Positions 47,390 through 57,100 of a stretch of 64,000 nt of DNA are shown here, one piece after another. How positions within the stretch are numbered: the stretch's first letter is position 1; each line of letters begins with the position of its first letter. The position numbers and the translations under genes were made by a program. This stretch comes from Aggregatilinea lenta (GTDB lineage: Bacteria > Chloroflexota > Anaerolineae > Aggregatilineales > Aggregatilineaceae): positions 1,159,506-1,223,505 of the forward strand of contig NZ_BFCB01000002.1 in NCBI RefSeq assembly GCF_003569045.1. Direction: 5' to 3'. Below the pieces are notes generated by a model. It saw nothing but the letters and a program-made list of their open reading frames with translations. It had not been told where the DNA came from and ran no database searches.

Positions 47390-48523
47390 TCAGGCGTCGG
47401 GGACGTATTCCAGCGTCTCAAGAATGCCGTCGAGCGTGTCCTGGTAGGCTTCCGCCGCCTCGTCGGCATAGGTCAGCCACCACAGTGCATAACGTTCCGC
47501 CCCCACCGGCACTACGATCGCGATGGCACGCATCGCTTCGGGGGCGCGGTCGGGATCGAGCAGGAACACGTTCTGGTCGAAGCTGTCGATGGGAAAGCGC
47601 CGGTGCACAAAGAACACGCAGTCCTGCGGCAAATCGCGTTCGATCAGGCCGGACGCGATCACCTCGCTGCCATCGGTCGCGGCGTCGTCCTGCGACCGGC
47701 GCTGCAGCACGCCCAGGCGGTTGCACACGGTCGGGTCTTCGCCCGCGTCGACTTCGGGCAGGGGCAGGATCTCTTGCAGCGTCAGGGTGGCGACCATGCC
47801 TTCCGCCGCCAGCGCGACGCGGTCCGTGTTGACCAGCCGCACGTTGGGCTGCACCGCGCCGTAAACCGGGTCGCGCGTGACGGCGCTGAACGACTCGTCC
47901 ACCTGCTCCAACACGCCGCCTCCCTCGCCGGGCGCCGGGAAGTCGTCTTCCAACGCAGTGCGGGTTGACTGCCAACCGCCGCTGTCCTCGTCAGCGGCCA
48001 TCCACGATTCCGGCAGATCGACGCGGAAGCGGAAGCTCGGCGCACTGCCGACGCGGATCGTCGTCTCCGTGCCCGACAGCGCCTGATCGACCTCGTCCAC
48101 GGCGTCACTCAGCACGTCGGTCATCGTCACGACGTAAATCACACCGAGCACGGCGGCCAGGAGCAGCAGGACCATCACCGCCAGGAGGATACGGCGGCGG
48201 CGTGTGCCCCGGTACGGTAGGCTGCGCTCCGCCACCCCGATCCCCGCGCCGTTGTCCGGCGGCAGATCGACCGGGATGCCGCGCCGCGCCAGATCGTCCC
48301 GCATCTGGCGCGCGACGGCATGGGCGCGATCCAATTGCAGCGCCATCTGCACGCAGTAGCGGTATTCCTCCAGGTCGTCGGTCGCGGCGGCCAGCCATAG
48401 CCACCCCTCCGGGCCGACCGGCTCGGTGCGCGCAGCGTGGCGCAGATAGGCCAGTGCCTCGACTTTGCGACCGGACTGGACGAGGAAAATGCCCTGCATC
48501 AAGTTGGGCGGCAGGCTCACCAT
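47390..48523 (-). CDS. TPR / single-TM protein with extracytoplasmic domain (paralogue)
   Basis: The 377-residue product starts with a TPR-like region (NLMQGIFLVQSGRKVEALAYLRHAARTEPVGPEGWLWLAAATDDLEEYRYCVQMALQLD). It then has a basic patch (RGTRRRR), one membrane helix (ILLAVMVLLLLAAVLGVIYVV) and an outer domain containing FRVDLPESWMA. The same layout and several matching spots (WLWLA, the basic patch, ESWM/RSWF) occur in the protein from 10425-11711. Its start lies six bases after the stop of the M23-type gene, so the two form an operon. Confidence 0.65.
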   Translation of the reverse strand: MVSLPPNLMQGIFLVQSGRKVEALAYLRHAARTEPVGPEGWLWLAAATDDLEEYRYCVQMALQLDRAHAVARQMRDDLARRGIPVDLPPDNGAGIGVAERSLPYRGTRRRRILLAVMVLLLLAAVLGVIYVVTMTDVLSDAVDEVDQALSGTETTIRVGSAPSFRFRVDLPESWMAADEDSGGWQSTRTALEDDFPAPGEGGGVLEQVDESFSAVTRDPVYGAVQPNVRLVNTDRVALAAEGMVATLTLQEILPLPEVDAGEDPTVCNRLGVLQRRSQDDAATDGSEVIASGLIERDLPQDCVFFVHRRFPIDSFDQNVFLLDPDRAPEAMRAIAIVVPVGAERYALWWLTYADEAAEAYQDTLDGILETLEYVPDA

Positions 48524-48529
48524 GAGTTG

Positions 48530-50980
48530 TCAGTCACCCGCCTCGTCGGTGAGCGCCGCCGGAGCCTGATGCTGCGCCGGAGCGTACGGCTCAAAGGTCT
48601 TCAGCCAGTCCACCGTCTGCTCAAGCGTATAGACGCCCTCCGCAAACGGCTGGTCCGCGCTCGGCTCGTGCGACCAGAACACGGGCAGGTCGGGATCGGT
48701 GTCGAACGTGCCCACGCTGAAGAAGCCCAACCGCCCGAACGCATGCCCCTGCGTCGGATAGGGCGCGCCCTCGCCGTGCGAGGCCAGCCGGGCTTGCAGC
48801 GCGATGAGGCGCGGCGTCCAGAACAGCAGCGGATTGAGCGGGCAGCGCGTGCCAAGGGACTGCTCGCCGTCCGTCACCAGATGGACTTCGACGTGCAGGT
48901 GCGGGTTGTTCCGCTGGACCACCGTACGCTCGCCCATCGGGTAAGCAGGCCAACCGGACGTGCCGATGATCTGCCCCGCGCTCACCTCGTCACCGGGCGC
49001 GACGATCTGGCTGGTGGGATCGCCCATCAGGTGCTCGTAAATCACCAGAACGTTCGAAAGCTGGCGCGAACCGTCATCATTGCGGTAGCGTACCGGCAAA
49101 TAGGGTCGCAGCACCAACGGCGCGTCGGGCAGATCGGGTGCGGGCGCGCTCTCGATCGTGCCGTCGCACACTGCGATCAGCGGCGAGCCTTCCGGCAGGA
49201 TGAAATCGACGCCCGTGTGCAAACCGCGCGCGTCCTCATAGTACAGCTCCCAGTTCTTGAACGCGAAGCTGCTCGGCCCAAAGCCGACGAAATCGAGCGA
49301 CTCGATCAGCGCGGGCGGCGAGGTGTGCACCGGCAGCAGGTCGAACGCGTCGGGCAGGCCCAACAGCGCCTGCAACCGCCAGAAATTGCCGTATTCGGGG
49401 ATCATCGTCTGCCCGGCCAGCGACTGTTCCAACTGGACCAGCGCCTCGCCGTTCAAGCGGCTCACCTGATCCATGCGATCGGTCGCCGTCCCGCGCACGC
49501 GCAGCAGGTCGCGCAGCAGCCCGCGCCGGAAGGCCAGCACCGCGTCGGACTCGTACCATGCGCGCGACACCTGCGTGTAGCCGGTCCCGCGCGGGAAGTC
49601 GGTCTGCTCGGCGGGAATCCAGGCGGTCTTGACGTCGGGCGCATCCCACGGGATTTGCAGCCAGGTAGAGTCGCCCCAGGCCAGCGCGCGCGTCCAGCGA
49701 TGCTCGCCGCCGCGCAGATCGCCGAGCTTCTGGCTGTCGGACGTGGGTTCGCGGCGTGCAACCGCGCCGCCCCGCCGCACGGTGACCATCGTGTCGCGCA
49801 TCGACACGATATGCCGCAAAGCGGGTGCCGCATCCTGTGCGGTCGAGGACGCCAGCGACTGAGCCGCCGCCGTCACCGTCCCGCTTGTCGTGGCGGCATC
49901 CGTCTCGGCCAGCGTTCCGTCGTCCTCGTCGCCGGTGTCGTCCAGAGGCAGCACGTCTTCGTCCTGATCCGCCTCGGCGCCCTCGACGACGCTGCTGCGC
50001 CCTGGCAGTCCGGACCCAGTCGCCGCGGCGGATGCCGTGGCGGGCAGTTCGGCCAAAATGCGGCTCGCCAGCGGCGATATGGCCTTGGTGTCGCCGTCAT
50101 CCGCCGCCGAGGCCGCGTGCGCCGTCACCACGCCGCGTAGGAACTCCGGCAGCATCTGATCCAGCCGCGCATTGAATTCGTCTTCCACGGTCAGCGCGGC
50201 CAGATTGCGCACCTGCTCCGTGTCCAGGTTCGACCCCGTCCCGGCCCGCCCCAGCAGGCCCTTGCCCTGGATCAGCAGGCCGATCACCTGATGCACCCAC
50301 TCCGTGCCGAGGCCCATCAGCAGCCCGGCCAGCACGAGGTCGACGATGTCGAAGGGGCTTTCGAACCAGCCGGGCACGTCGATGCCCAGCGGCGCGAACA
50401 GGCGCAGGCCGGTCGTCGCGGCCAGTGCCACGCCGAACGACATACTCAGCCAACCCGCCGCCACGCGCTTGCGCGAGATGTAGATCGGCGAGTCCATCGC
50501 CTTTTCCAGCGCCGTCTGCCCGGCCTCGAGCTGTTCCCGCGCCTCGATCAGGCGCGCTTCCAGCGTGCCGAGCGGCCACTCGCTCGGGTCGTCGCTGTCC
50601 GGGTCGCCGCTCATAGCGGCTTCCGCGGTGCGATTTTCGTTGATCAACGCGCTGGTCAGATCGTTCCATTCGCCCCACGCCTGTCGCAGATCGACCGTCA
50701 CCAGCCCGGTAACGCGTGCTGCGAAGGCATGCAGGTAATGGCTGCAATCGAGCACCGCGCGCTCGACCCAGTTGAAAATAAATTCCAGGCCGCGCTCGAT
50801 CAGCGCTGCGCCAACCAGCAGCGGCGCCAGCCGTGCAGCCAGCTCGTCCAGGCCATCGGGCGCGACCTCCGCCGTGCTGCCATCCTGGGCGAATACCGGC
50901 CCGACTGCCAAGAGCAGCAGCACCACCCAAAAGGCCAGGATTGCAATCCGTAGTGTTAGGGTACGCCTGGTGGTGGGCAT
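48530..50980 (-). CDS. Membrane-anchored M23-type metallopeptidase
   Basis: The start at 50980 (MPTTRRTLTLRIAIL) has AAGGAGG seven bases upstream. The 816-residue product has an N-terminal signal or anchor helix, a region of further hydrophobic helices (about residues 45-70 and 170-260), a long acidic Asp/Ala/Thr-rich linker and an SH3-like part. The C-terminal M23 domain has metal ligands GLHTGVDF (HxxxD, about residue 588) and HLHVEVH (about 693). M23 enzymes cut peptidoglycan cross-links, so a wall-remodelling role is likely. The TPR-membrane gene follows in the same operon. Confidence 0.75.
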   Translation of the reverse strand: MPTTRRTLTLRIAILAFWVVLLLLAVGPVFAQDGSTAEVAPDGLDELAARLAPLLVGAALIERGLEFIFNWVERAVLDCSHYLHAFAARVTGLVTVDLRQAWGEWNDLTSALINENRTAEAAMSGDPDSDDPSEWPLGTLEARLIEAREQLEAGQTALEKAMDSPIYISRKRVAAGWLSMSFGVALAATTGLRLFAPLGIDVPGWFESPFDIVDLVLAGLLMGLGTEWVHQVIGLLIQGKGLLGRAGTGSNLDTEQVRNLAALTVEDEFNARLDQMLPEFLRGVVTAHAASAADDGDTKAISPLASRILAELPATASAAATGSGLPGRSSVVEGAEADQDEDVLPLDDTGDEDDGTLAETDAATTSGTVTAAAQSLASSTAQDAAPALRHIVSMRDTMVTVRRGGAVARREPTSDSQKLGDLRGGEHRWTRALAWGDSTWLQIPWDAPDVKTAWIPAEQTDFPRGTGYTQVSRAWYESDAVLAFRRGLLRDLLRVRGTATDRMDQVSRLNGEALVQLEQSLAGQTMIPEYGNFWRLQALLGLPDAFDLLPVHTSPPALIESLDFVGFGPSSFAFKNWELYYEDARGLHTGVDFILPEGSPLIAVCDGTIESAPAPDLPDAPLVLRPYLPVRYRNDDGSRQLSNVLVIYEHLMGDPTSQIVAPGDEVSAGQIIGTSGWPAYPMGERTVVQRNNPHLHVEVHLVTDGEQSLGTRCPLNPLLFWTPRLIALQARLASHGEGAPYPTQGHAFGRLGFFSVGTFDTDPDLPVFWSHEPSADQPFAEGVYTLEQTVDWLKTFEPYAPAQHQAPAALTDEAGD

Positions 50981-51382
50981 CCAGCGTCCTCCTTCGGCTC
51001 CACTTCCCATCCCGTGCAACCGTTAGTATATCCCCCGATTATCGACAGGGAAACCGGGGCGCTCCAAGAAAGTAAGCCAGCATACACTGGGTTTCCTGCA
51101 GCGCACCTTACAAACCCGACACAAACTAGAAACAATACAAAAAAGGCGGGCGGAGCAAAGCATCTTTACAGCTTGATCCGTTCACGAGCAGACCTCGCCG
51201 CCTGCCCCACAAGGAGGGAAGGGAGAAAACCAGATTTTTAAGCCCCTTCCTCCTCACGGGGGAAGGGTTGGAGGTGGGGCCATAACGCGGATCGCCCAGC
51301 GGATTTAAACGTTAAGGTGCATAGCTCCGCCCTCGACGAGATCGATTCCTGGTAGGCACGCCTACGCTCCGCCCAGCGTCAC
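50981..51382. other. 402-base gap with repeat remnants
   Basis: No gene is supported here. The segment 51198-51282 contains palindrome-like words (ccccttcctcctcacgggggaagggttggaggtgggg) related to those at 7921 and 59108, preceded by ggcgggcggagcaaagc at about 51145. A short plus-strand open frame (51014-51241) runs through it but is repeat-derived. Confidence 0.55.
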
Positions 51383-52900
51383 TCACTGCACGGTGTAAAG
51401 GAGATATTCCCAGCTCAGATCCCGCGCCCAGCTCTGATCGGTACTTACCAGTGCCAGCTCCACCTTGAGCGGGTAGTCGCCCGGCCTCGTCAGCCCGAAG
51501 ACGGTATAGGGCACGAACAGCGTGGCGTCGTAATCAGACGGATCGCAACACGGCGTGATGAACTGTGTGGCGACCACGCCGTTCGACGCGTCCCGAAAGT
51601 CTGCGGGCGCGGCAGGATTGGTCAGCGGCGGTGACTGGACGTCGTCGTGATAGAATCGGGCGAGCAGCACCGCGTCCTGGCCCGGCCAGACGTCGACCGC
51701 GAACGAGACGTTCAGACGCAGGCCCGTTTGGCCCGCCTGCACGGCGCCGTGGTCCAGCGTCACCGCGTTCACGTGGATCTGGATCGGATCGGTCGAGGGG
51801 GTCACCGTCGCGTCGGGCGTGGACGAGGAATTGAACGCCGTCGAGAGGTCGGCTTCGTCCAGCGCGACCGCCAGCGCGACCTCTGCCGGACGAATCCCGG
51901 CCAGCCGTCCGCCAGTTTCCGCCTCGGACGTGACAAACGTGGGGATGCCGACGAACTCACCGTTGGTATCGACCACCAGCCCGCCGCTGTTCCCCGGCGC
52001 GATCTCGGCATCGGTGCGGTACCAGAGCGGCAGCCGCTCGCCGTTGAGGTCGCCGTTTTCGACCGAGACAATCGTGCCGGTGGTGACGACCAGATAATCG
52101 TCGCCGATGCCCGGATAGCCGAAGATGGTCACCGCGTCACCCCGGAAAACGTCGTGCGGCGAGAGCGTCGCAGGCATATACGGCAGATTGAGGTCGGCGG
52201 CGCGGACGGGGTTGCCGTCGGTGTCACTGTGAATGGCGATCAGGGCCACGTCGGTGAAGTCGTCGTAGCCGATCACGTCGCCATAATATTCGTAGACAGG
52301 TGTTTCGTTGATGTCTTCGAGCAGCGCAATCGCCACCTGTTCCGCGCCCTCGATGACGTGCGCGTTGGTGATGATCAGGCCGTCCGGCGTGATGATCGTG
52401 CCGGTCCCGGTGCCCTCGATCCAGTCGTCCTGAATGTTGGCAATCAGCACTACGGCGCGCGCGATGGCCGCGATCTCGTAGCGGTCGAGAATGCCGTCCT
52501 GGTTGACGCTGTCCAGCACCATCTCGCCCGCTGCCACGTCGACACTCTCATCGTTGTAGCCGGTTACGCAGGGGGTGAGCCGCGCCGTCACCGCCCAGCC
52601 TTCACCGTCGGGCAGGCGCAGCGGGACCCAGGTGTACATGCCTTCGGTAGTGGCGCGGGAAAAATCGGCTTGCAACTGCGCGCCGGGCGAGAGCAGCGTC
52701 AGCACGCCGTAACTCAAGCCGGGGCCGCTGCGGGCGTTTAGCTCGGTCTCGCCGTTCACCTCGACGCAGCGCCAATCCTCACCCGCCTGGCGAAGAGCCG
52801 CATTGCGTTCCGGCGCGACCGCTGCCTGGGCACTCGCCCCGGCCACCAGCCATAACATCACCAGCCCAACCACCGCCATCCACTGCCATACCCGCCGCAT
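51383..52900 (-). CDS. Secreted trypsin-like serine protease with SH3b domain
   Basis: The start at 52900 (MRRVWQWMAVVGLVM) has AGGAG about nine bases upstream and begins a signal peptide ending at ASAQA. The 505-residue product has an SH3b domain (NARSGPGLSYGVLTLLSPG...WAVTARL) followed by a trypsin-like protease with all three catalytic residues: His in IITNAHVI (about 180), Asp in DFTDVALI (about 216) and Ser in APGNSGGL (about 304). After a Thr/Pro linker there is a beta-rich C-terminal domain. It would act outside the cell membrane as a DegP/HtrA-like protease, but it lacks a visible PDZ domain. Confidence 0.85.
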   Translation of the reverse strand: MRRVWQWMAVVGLVMLWLVAGASAQAAVAPERNAALRQAGEDWRCVEVNGETELNARSGPGLSYGVLTLLSPGAQLQADFSRATTEGMYTWVPLRLPDGEGWAVTARLTPCVTGYNDESVDVAAGEMVLDSVNQDGILDRYEIAAIARAVVLIANIQDDWIEGTGTGTIITPDGLIITNAHVIEGAEQVAIALLEDINETPVYEYYGDVIGYDDFTDVALIAIHSDTDGNPVRAADLNLPYMPATLSPHDVFRGDAVTIFGYPGIGDDYLVVTTGTIVSVENGDLNGERLPLWYRTDAEIAPGNSGGLVVDTNGEFVGIPTFVTSEAETGGRLAGIRPAEVALAVALDEADLSTAFNSSSTPDATVTPSTDPIQIHVNAVTLDHGAVQAGQTGLRLNVSFAVDVWPGQDAVLLARFYHDDVQSPPLTNPAAPADFRDASNGVVATQFITPCCDPSDYDATLFVPYTVFGLTRPGDYPLKVELALVSTDQSWARDLSWEYLLYTVQ

Positions 52901-52967
52901 ACCGATCACTCCTGCGTCACCTATCTCCCCCGCCATCGTGCCAGTGGTTTTGACTATACCATTGCTT

Positions 52968-53537
52968 TTAATTATGCCATAGTCGGGCGTGCGGCGGCCT
53001 TACAGAAAGCCTACAGAAATGCGAGGTCGGTCTGTAGGGGTTATCCGTCTGGGGCGGAATCACGGTGTGGTCGCCACGCAGCACGCGCTGCGCCAACCAG
53101 TTACAAAATGGATCGATGGGGTCAGTAAGGGTGCTCAGGTCGTGCAGGGAGAAAAATGCGGGGGCATCCGTTTCGTGGCCGTCGGGAACCGGATCGCCTG
53201 CCAGTGCGCGGCAGAGGAACAGGGTATACAGGCGCGGCTCGCCGTGAGGTCCGGCGTGATTTTGCAGGCCGAGCAGCCCCACCACCTCCGCCGGGATGCC
53301 GCCCTCCTCTAACACCTCGCGCAGCACGGCGCGATCGGGTGGGTCCGGCTGGCCCTGCGCATCGACGCCTTCGACGTAGCCCCACGGCAGCGTCCAGACA
53401 CCCGTCAGCCCATCGCCATAGGTCTGGCGCACGAACAGCGCCCGATCGTCCCGCAGCACGACCGCGCCAACGCAGACCGTGATCGCGGGTGGAATCGTCT
53501 CATAGTGTCGATCTGTTCGATCTTCATCGCCGAACAT
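52968..53537 (-). CDS. NUDIX hydrolase
   Basis: The 189-residue product has the Nudix fold (VCVGAVVLRDDRALFVRQTYGDGLTGVWTLPWGYVEG). The catalytic helix is VLREVLEEGGI, with the REVxEExG core intact. The loop between the conserved Gly and that helix (GVDAQGQPDPPDRA) is about seven residues longer than the usual Nudix box. It should hydrolyse a nucleoside-diphosphate-linked compound; the substrate cannot be told. Confidence 0.8.
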   Translation of the reverse strand: MFGDEDRTDRHYETIPPAITVCVGAVVLRDDRALFVRQTYGDGLTGVWTLPWGYVEGVDAQGQPDPPDRAVLREVLEEGGIPAEVVGLLGLQNHAGPHGEPRLYTLFLCRALAGDPVPDGHETDAPAFFSLHDLSTLTDPIDPFCNWLAQRVLRGDHTVIPPQTDNPYRPTSHFCRLSVRPPHARLWHN

Positions 53538-53608
53538 AACAGCAGCTTACAAACACAGCGGCATGAGGGTATCGCCGTCATACGACGCCTGAAATCACCA
53601 ATCCAATT

Positions 53609-53983
53609 CTAGAAAAACGTCTGTATCAGCGCGCCCAGCACCATCGTCGCCACGCCCAGCAGCATCGACGGCAGCACCAGACTCGCATCGCGCGCGACTT
53701 CCTGCGCGTCCTGCCGCCGCCGGAAATCCGCGTGGTTATCTTCCATTGTGCGCACGTACTGGTACTGGAAGGTGCGCGTGGACCCCCACCCGCCGATCAG
53801 ACTGAACGGCCCGATCGCAAAAATAAAAACGCCCACCATCGTGAGGACGAGCGAAATTTCGTTGGAGCTGTGCCACCCTAATAGCAGCGCCAACGCGAGC
53901 GCCGCCGCGATCACCATGACTTCAACCACTATCAGACGCCTTACGGCGCGACCTGCCCGGTGCAGCCAACTCCCCTTGTCCAT
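53609..53983 (-). CDS. Three-helix membrane protein
   Basis: The 124-residue product has membrane helices at LIVVEVMVIAAALALALLLGW, ISLVLTMVGVFIFAIGPFSLIGG and LVLPSMLLGVATMVLGALIQTF. A hydrophilic stretch between the second and third (YVRTMEDNHADFRRRQDAQEVA) may be helical. GGAGG precedes the ATG and a TATAAT lies 26 bases upstream. It is not recognised as a known family. Confidence 0.6.
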   Translation of the reverse strand: MDKGSWLHRAGRAVRRLIVVEVMVIAAALALALLLGWHSSNEISLVLTMVGVFIFAIGPFSLIGGWGSTRTFQYQYVRTMEDNHADFRRRQDAQEVARDASLVLPSMLLGVATMVLGALIQTFF

Positions 53984-54008
53984 ACCTGTACCCTCCTCTT
54001 ATCAGTTC

Positions 54009-54126
54009 ATTATACAACAAAACCGAACACGGAACCGGCAAAGTTACAAGATCGCTATATGCTGCGTCAAAACCGCATTTTGCCGTGGAAAATTTAAGCT
54101 CCTGCCAGACCAGGGCGTGTTATAAT
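54009..54126. promoter_or_regulatory. Divergent promoters of the membrane-protein gene and dnaE
   Basis: A TATAAT on the minus strand (54014-54009) serves the gene ending at 53609. An extended -10 TGT-TATAAT on the plus strand (54118-54126) serves dnaE, 45 bases before its ATG. Confidence 0.6.
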
Positions 54127-54170
54127 TGCGCCACAGCCCTTAGCTTAAATGTTCTACGAGTGATAGCCCC

Positions 54171-57100
54171 ATGCCTGACGAAAAACCATTCGTACATCTG
54201 CATGTGCATACCGAATACAGCCTGCTCGACGGCCTGAGCCACATCAAGCGACTGGTCAAGCGCGCGCAAGAAACCGGCATGAAGTCGCTGGCGATCACCG
54301 ATCACGGCACGATGTTCGGCGTGATCGACTTCTACCGGGCGAGCAAAGCGGCGGGCATCAAGCCGATCATCGGCATGGAAGCCTACCTCGCGCCGCGCGG
54401 CATGGAAGACCGCGATCCGCAAAAGGACACCAAGCCGTACCACATGCTGCTGCTGGCGAAGAACCAGACCGGCTACCAGAACCTGCTCCAGCTCGCCTCA
54501 GCGGCGCAGCTCAAAGGCTATTACTACCGCCCGCGCATCGACCACGACTTCCTGGCCGCGCACGCAGACGGGCTGATCGCCACCAGCGGCTGCCTCGCCG
54601 CCGAGATCCCGCGCCTGGTCGAGCGGGGGCAGGACGACGACGCGCTGGCAAAAATCGGCTGGTATCAGGACGTATTCGGCGCGGAGAACTTCTTCCTGGA
54701 GCTTCAGGAGCACGACATCCCGCTGCTGCGGACGCTCAACCGCTGGCTGCTCGAAAACCGGGGATACGCCAATCCGCCGCTCATCGCTACCAACGACGTG
54801 CACTACATCCTCGAAGAGGATTTCGACGCGCACGACACGCTGCTGTGCATCCAGACCGGCAACCTGAAGACCGAGCAGAACCGCCTGCACATGAGCGATC
54901 CGAGCTATCACCTGCGCACGCCGGACGAGATGTGGCGGCTGTTCGCGGACGTGCCGGACGCGCTGATGAATACGCTGCACATCGCGGATATGTGCGACGT
55001 GAACCTGGACTCGGAAGGCTATCACCTGCCCGTCTTCCCCGTGCCGGACGGCTACACCGCCGATACGTATCTGCGCAACCTGTGCGAACGCGGCCTGCAG
55101 TGGCGTTATGGCAGCCGCGCCGACACCGACGAGGCCCTCAAAGAACGGCTGGACTATGAGCTGGGCATCATTCATAACATGGGCTTCGACACGTATTTCC
55201 TGATCGTGTGGGACCTGTGCGAGTTCGCGCGGCACGCGGACATCTGGTGGAACGTGCGCGGGTCCGGCGCGGGCAGCGTGGCAGCCTATACGCTGGGCAT
55301 CACCAGCATCGACCCGCTGCGTAACGGCCTGCTGTTCGAGCGCTTCCTGAATCCGGGCCGCGTCTCCATGCCTGACATCGACATGGACTTCCCTGAAGAC
55401 CGCCGCGCGGAGATGATCCAGTACTGCGCGCAGAAGTACGGCGAGGACAAGGTCGCGGCGATCATCACCTTCGGGACGATGGGCAGTAAGGCTGCCATCC
55501 GCGACGTGGGCCGCGCGCTCGACATGCCGATCGAGGAAGTGAACCGCATCGCGCGCCTGATCCCGACCGCTGCCAAAGCAATCAAGTTCGACGACGCGCT
55601 GAGCGACGATCCCGAACGCGCCCTGCCCGACCTGAAAGCGGTCTACGCGCAGGACGGCGCGGCACGCAAGGTGATCGATGTGGCGCGCCAGCTCGAAGGC
55701 GTCACGCGGCACGCCAGCACGCACGCAGCGGGCATCATCATCGCGGACCGACCGCTGGTCGAGTACATTCCGCTGCACCGCCCCACCAGCGGATCGGACG
55801 ACGACGCGCCGGTCAAGCAGGTGACACAGTTCCCGATGGAAACGTGCGAATCGATCGGCCTGCTGAAGGTCGACTTCCTGGGCCTCTCGACGCTGACCAT
55901 CGTGCGCCTGGCCTGCGACCTGATCGAAGAGCAGCACGGCGTGCGCTACGACCTCTCGAACATCCCCTACCGCCCCGACCCGGACAAGCCGGACGAGGTG
56001 CGCATGATCGCGGAAACGTTCGAGATGCTCAGCCGGGGCGAGACGATCGGCGTGTTCCAGCTCGAATCGCAGGGCATGCGGCGCATGCTGACCGACATGC
56101 GCCCGCGCAAGTTCGAGAACATTGTCGCGGCGGTGGCACTTTACCGCCCCGGCCCAATGGACTACATCCCGACCTATAACCGCCGCCTGCACGGCGACGA
56201 GGACGTCACCTACCTGCACCCCAAGCTGGAGCCGATCCTGGAAGAGACCTACGGAATTTGCGTCTTCCAGGAACAAATTATGCAGATCGGCGCGCAGTTG
56301 TTCGGCTATTCGCTCGGCGAAGCGGACCTGATGCGCAAGGCCGTCTCCAAGAAGAAAAAAGAAGATCTGTTCAAACACCGCGAAACATTTATCCAGCGCG
56401 GGCCGGATCACGGCGTCGATCCCGACTCGGCCAATCGAATCTTCGACGACATCGAGTTCTTCGCGCGGTATGGATTCAACAAGTGTTTGCCGGAAGATGT
56501 CGAGGTCATCGACGCAGCCACCGGACGCCTCGTGCGGATTGGGGACCTGGCGTCCGGCGCGGCCAGCATCGAGCACACGCTCACCTGTAATACGGAGCGG
56601 CTGCGGCTTCAGCCAGGCGTCGTGACACACGTGCACGCGAACGGCGTCAAGCCGGTGTATCGCCTCACCACGCAGTCGGGGCGGCAGATCGAAGCGACGG
56701 CCAACCACCCGTTCTACACCTTCGACGGCTGGCGGCTGCTGGGAGATCTGAGCATCGGGGAGCCGGTCGCCGTGCCGCGCTGCATCCCGGTCGAGGGCCG
56801 CCGCAAATGGCCGGAAGAACGATTACAGGGACTCGCCGAAGAAATTGCTACAAAGCGGTTTGAAGTCAATGTCGAGCTACCCGCTGAGTTTTTCGAGCTA
56901 ACGAACCAGCAGTTGAGCGCCTTCATCACGCAACTGTGGCGCACGGTAGAAGCTAATCCATTCCAGACCGCATCCGCGCGTCTGGCACACCAACTACAGC
57001 ATATACTCTCGCGCCTCATCGTATGGAGTGACATTACCCACGCACGGAGCGGTTACACACTGATCATCTCCGAAGCAATCGCTGAATACAGTCTGGCAGA

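Noticed and set aside
51014-51241. 75-residue plus-strand frame in the 402-base gap
   Set aside because: It runs through repeat remnants, has no ribosome site and shows no protein-like pattern.
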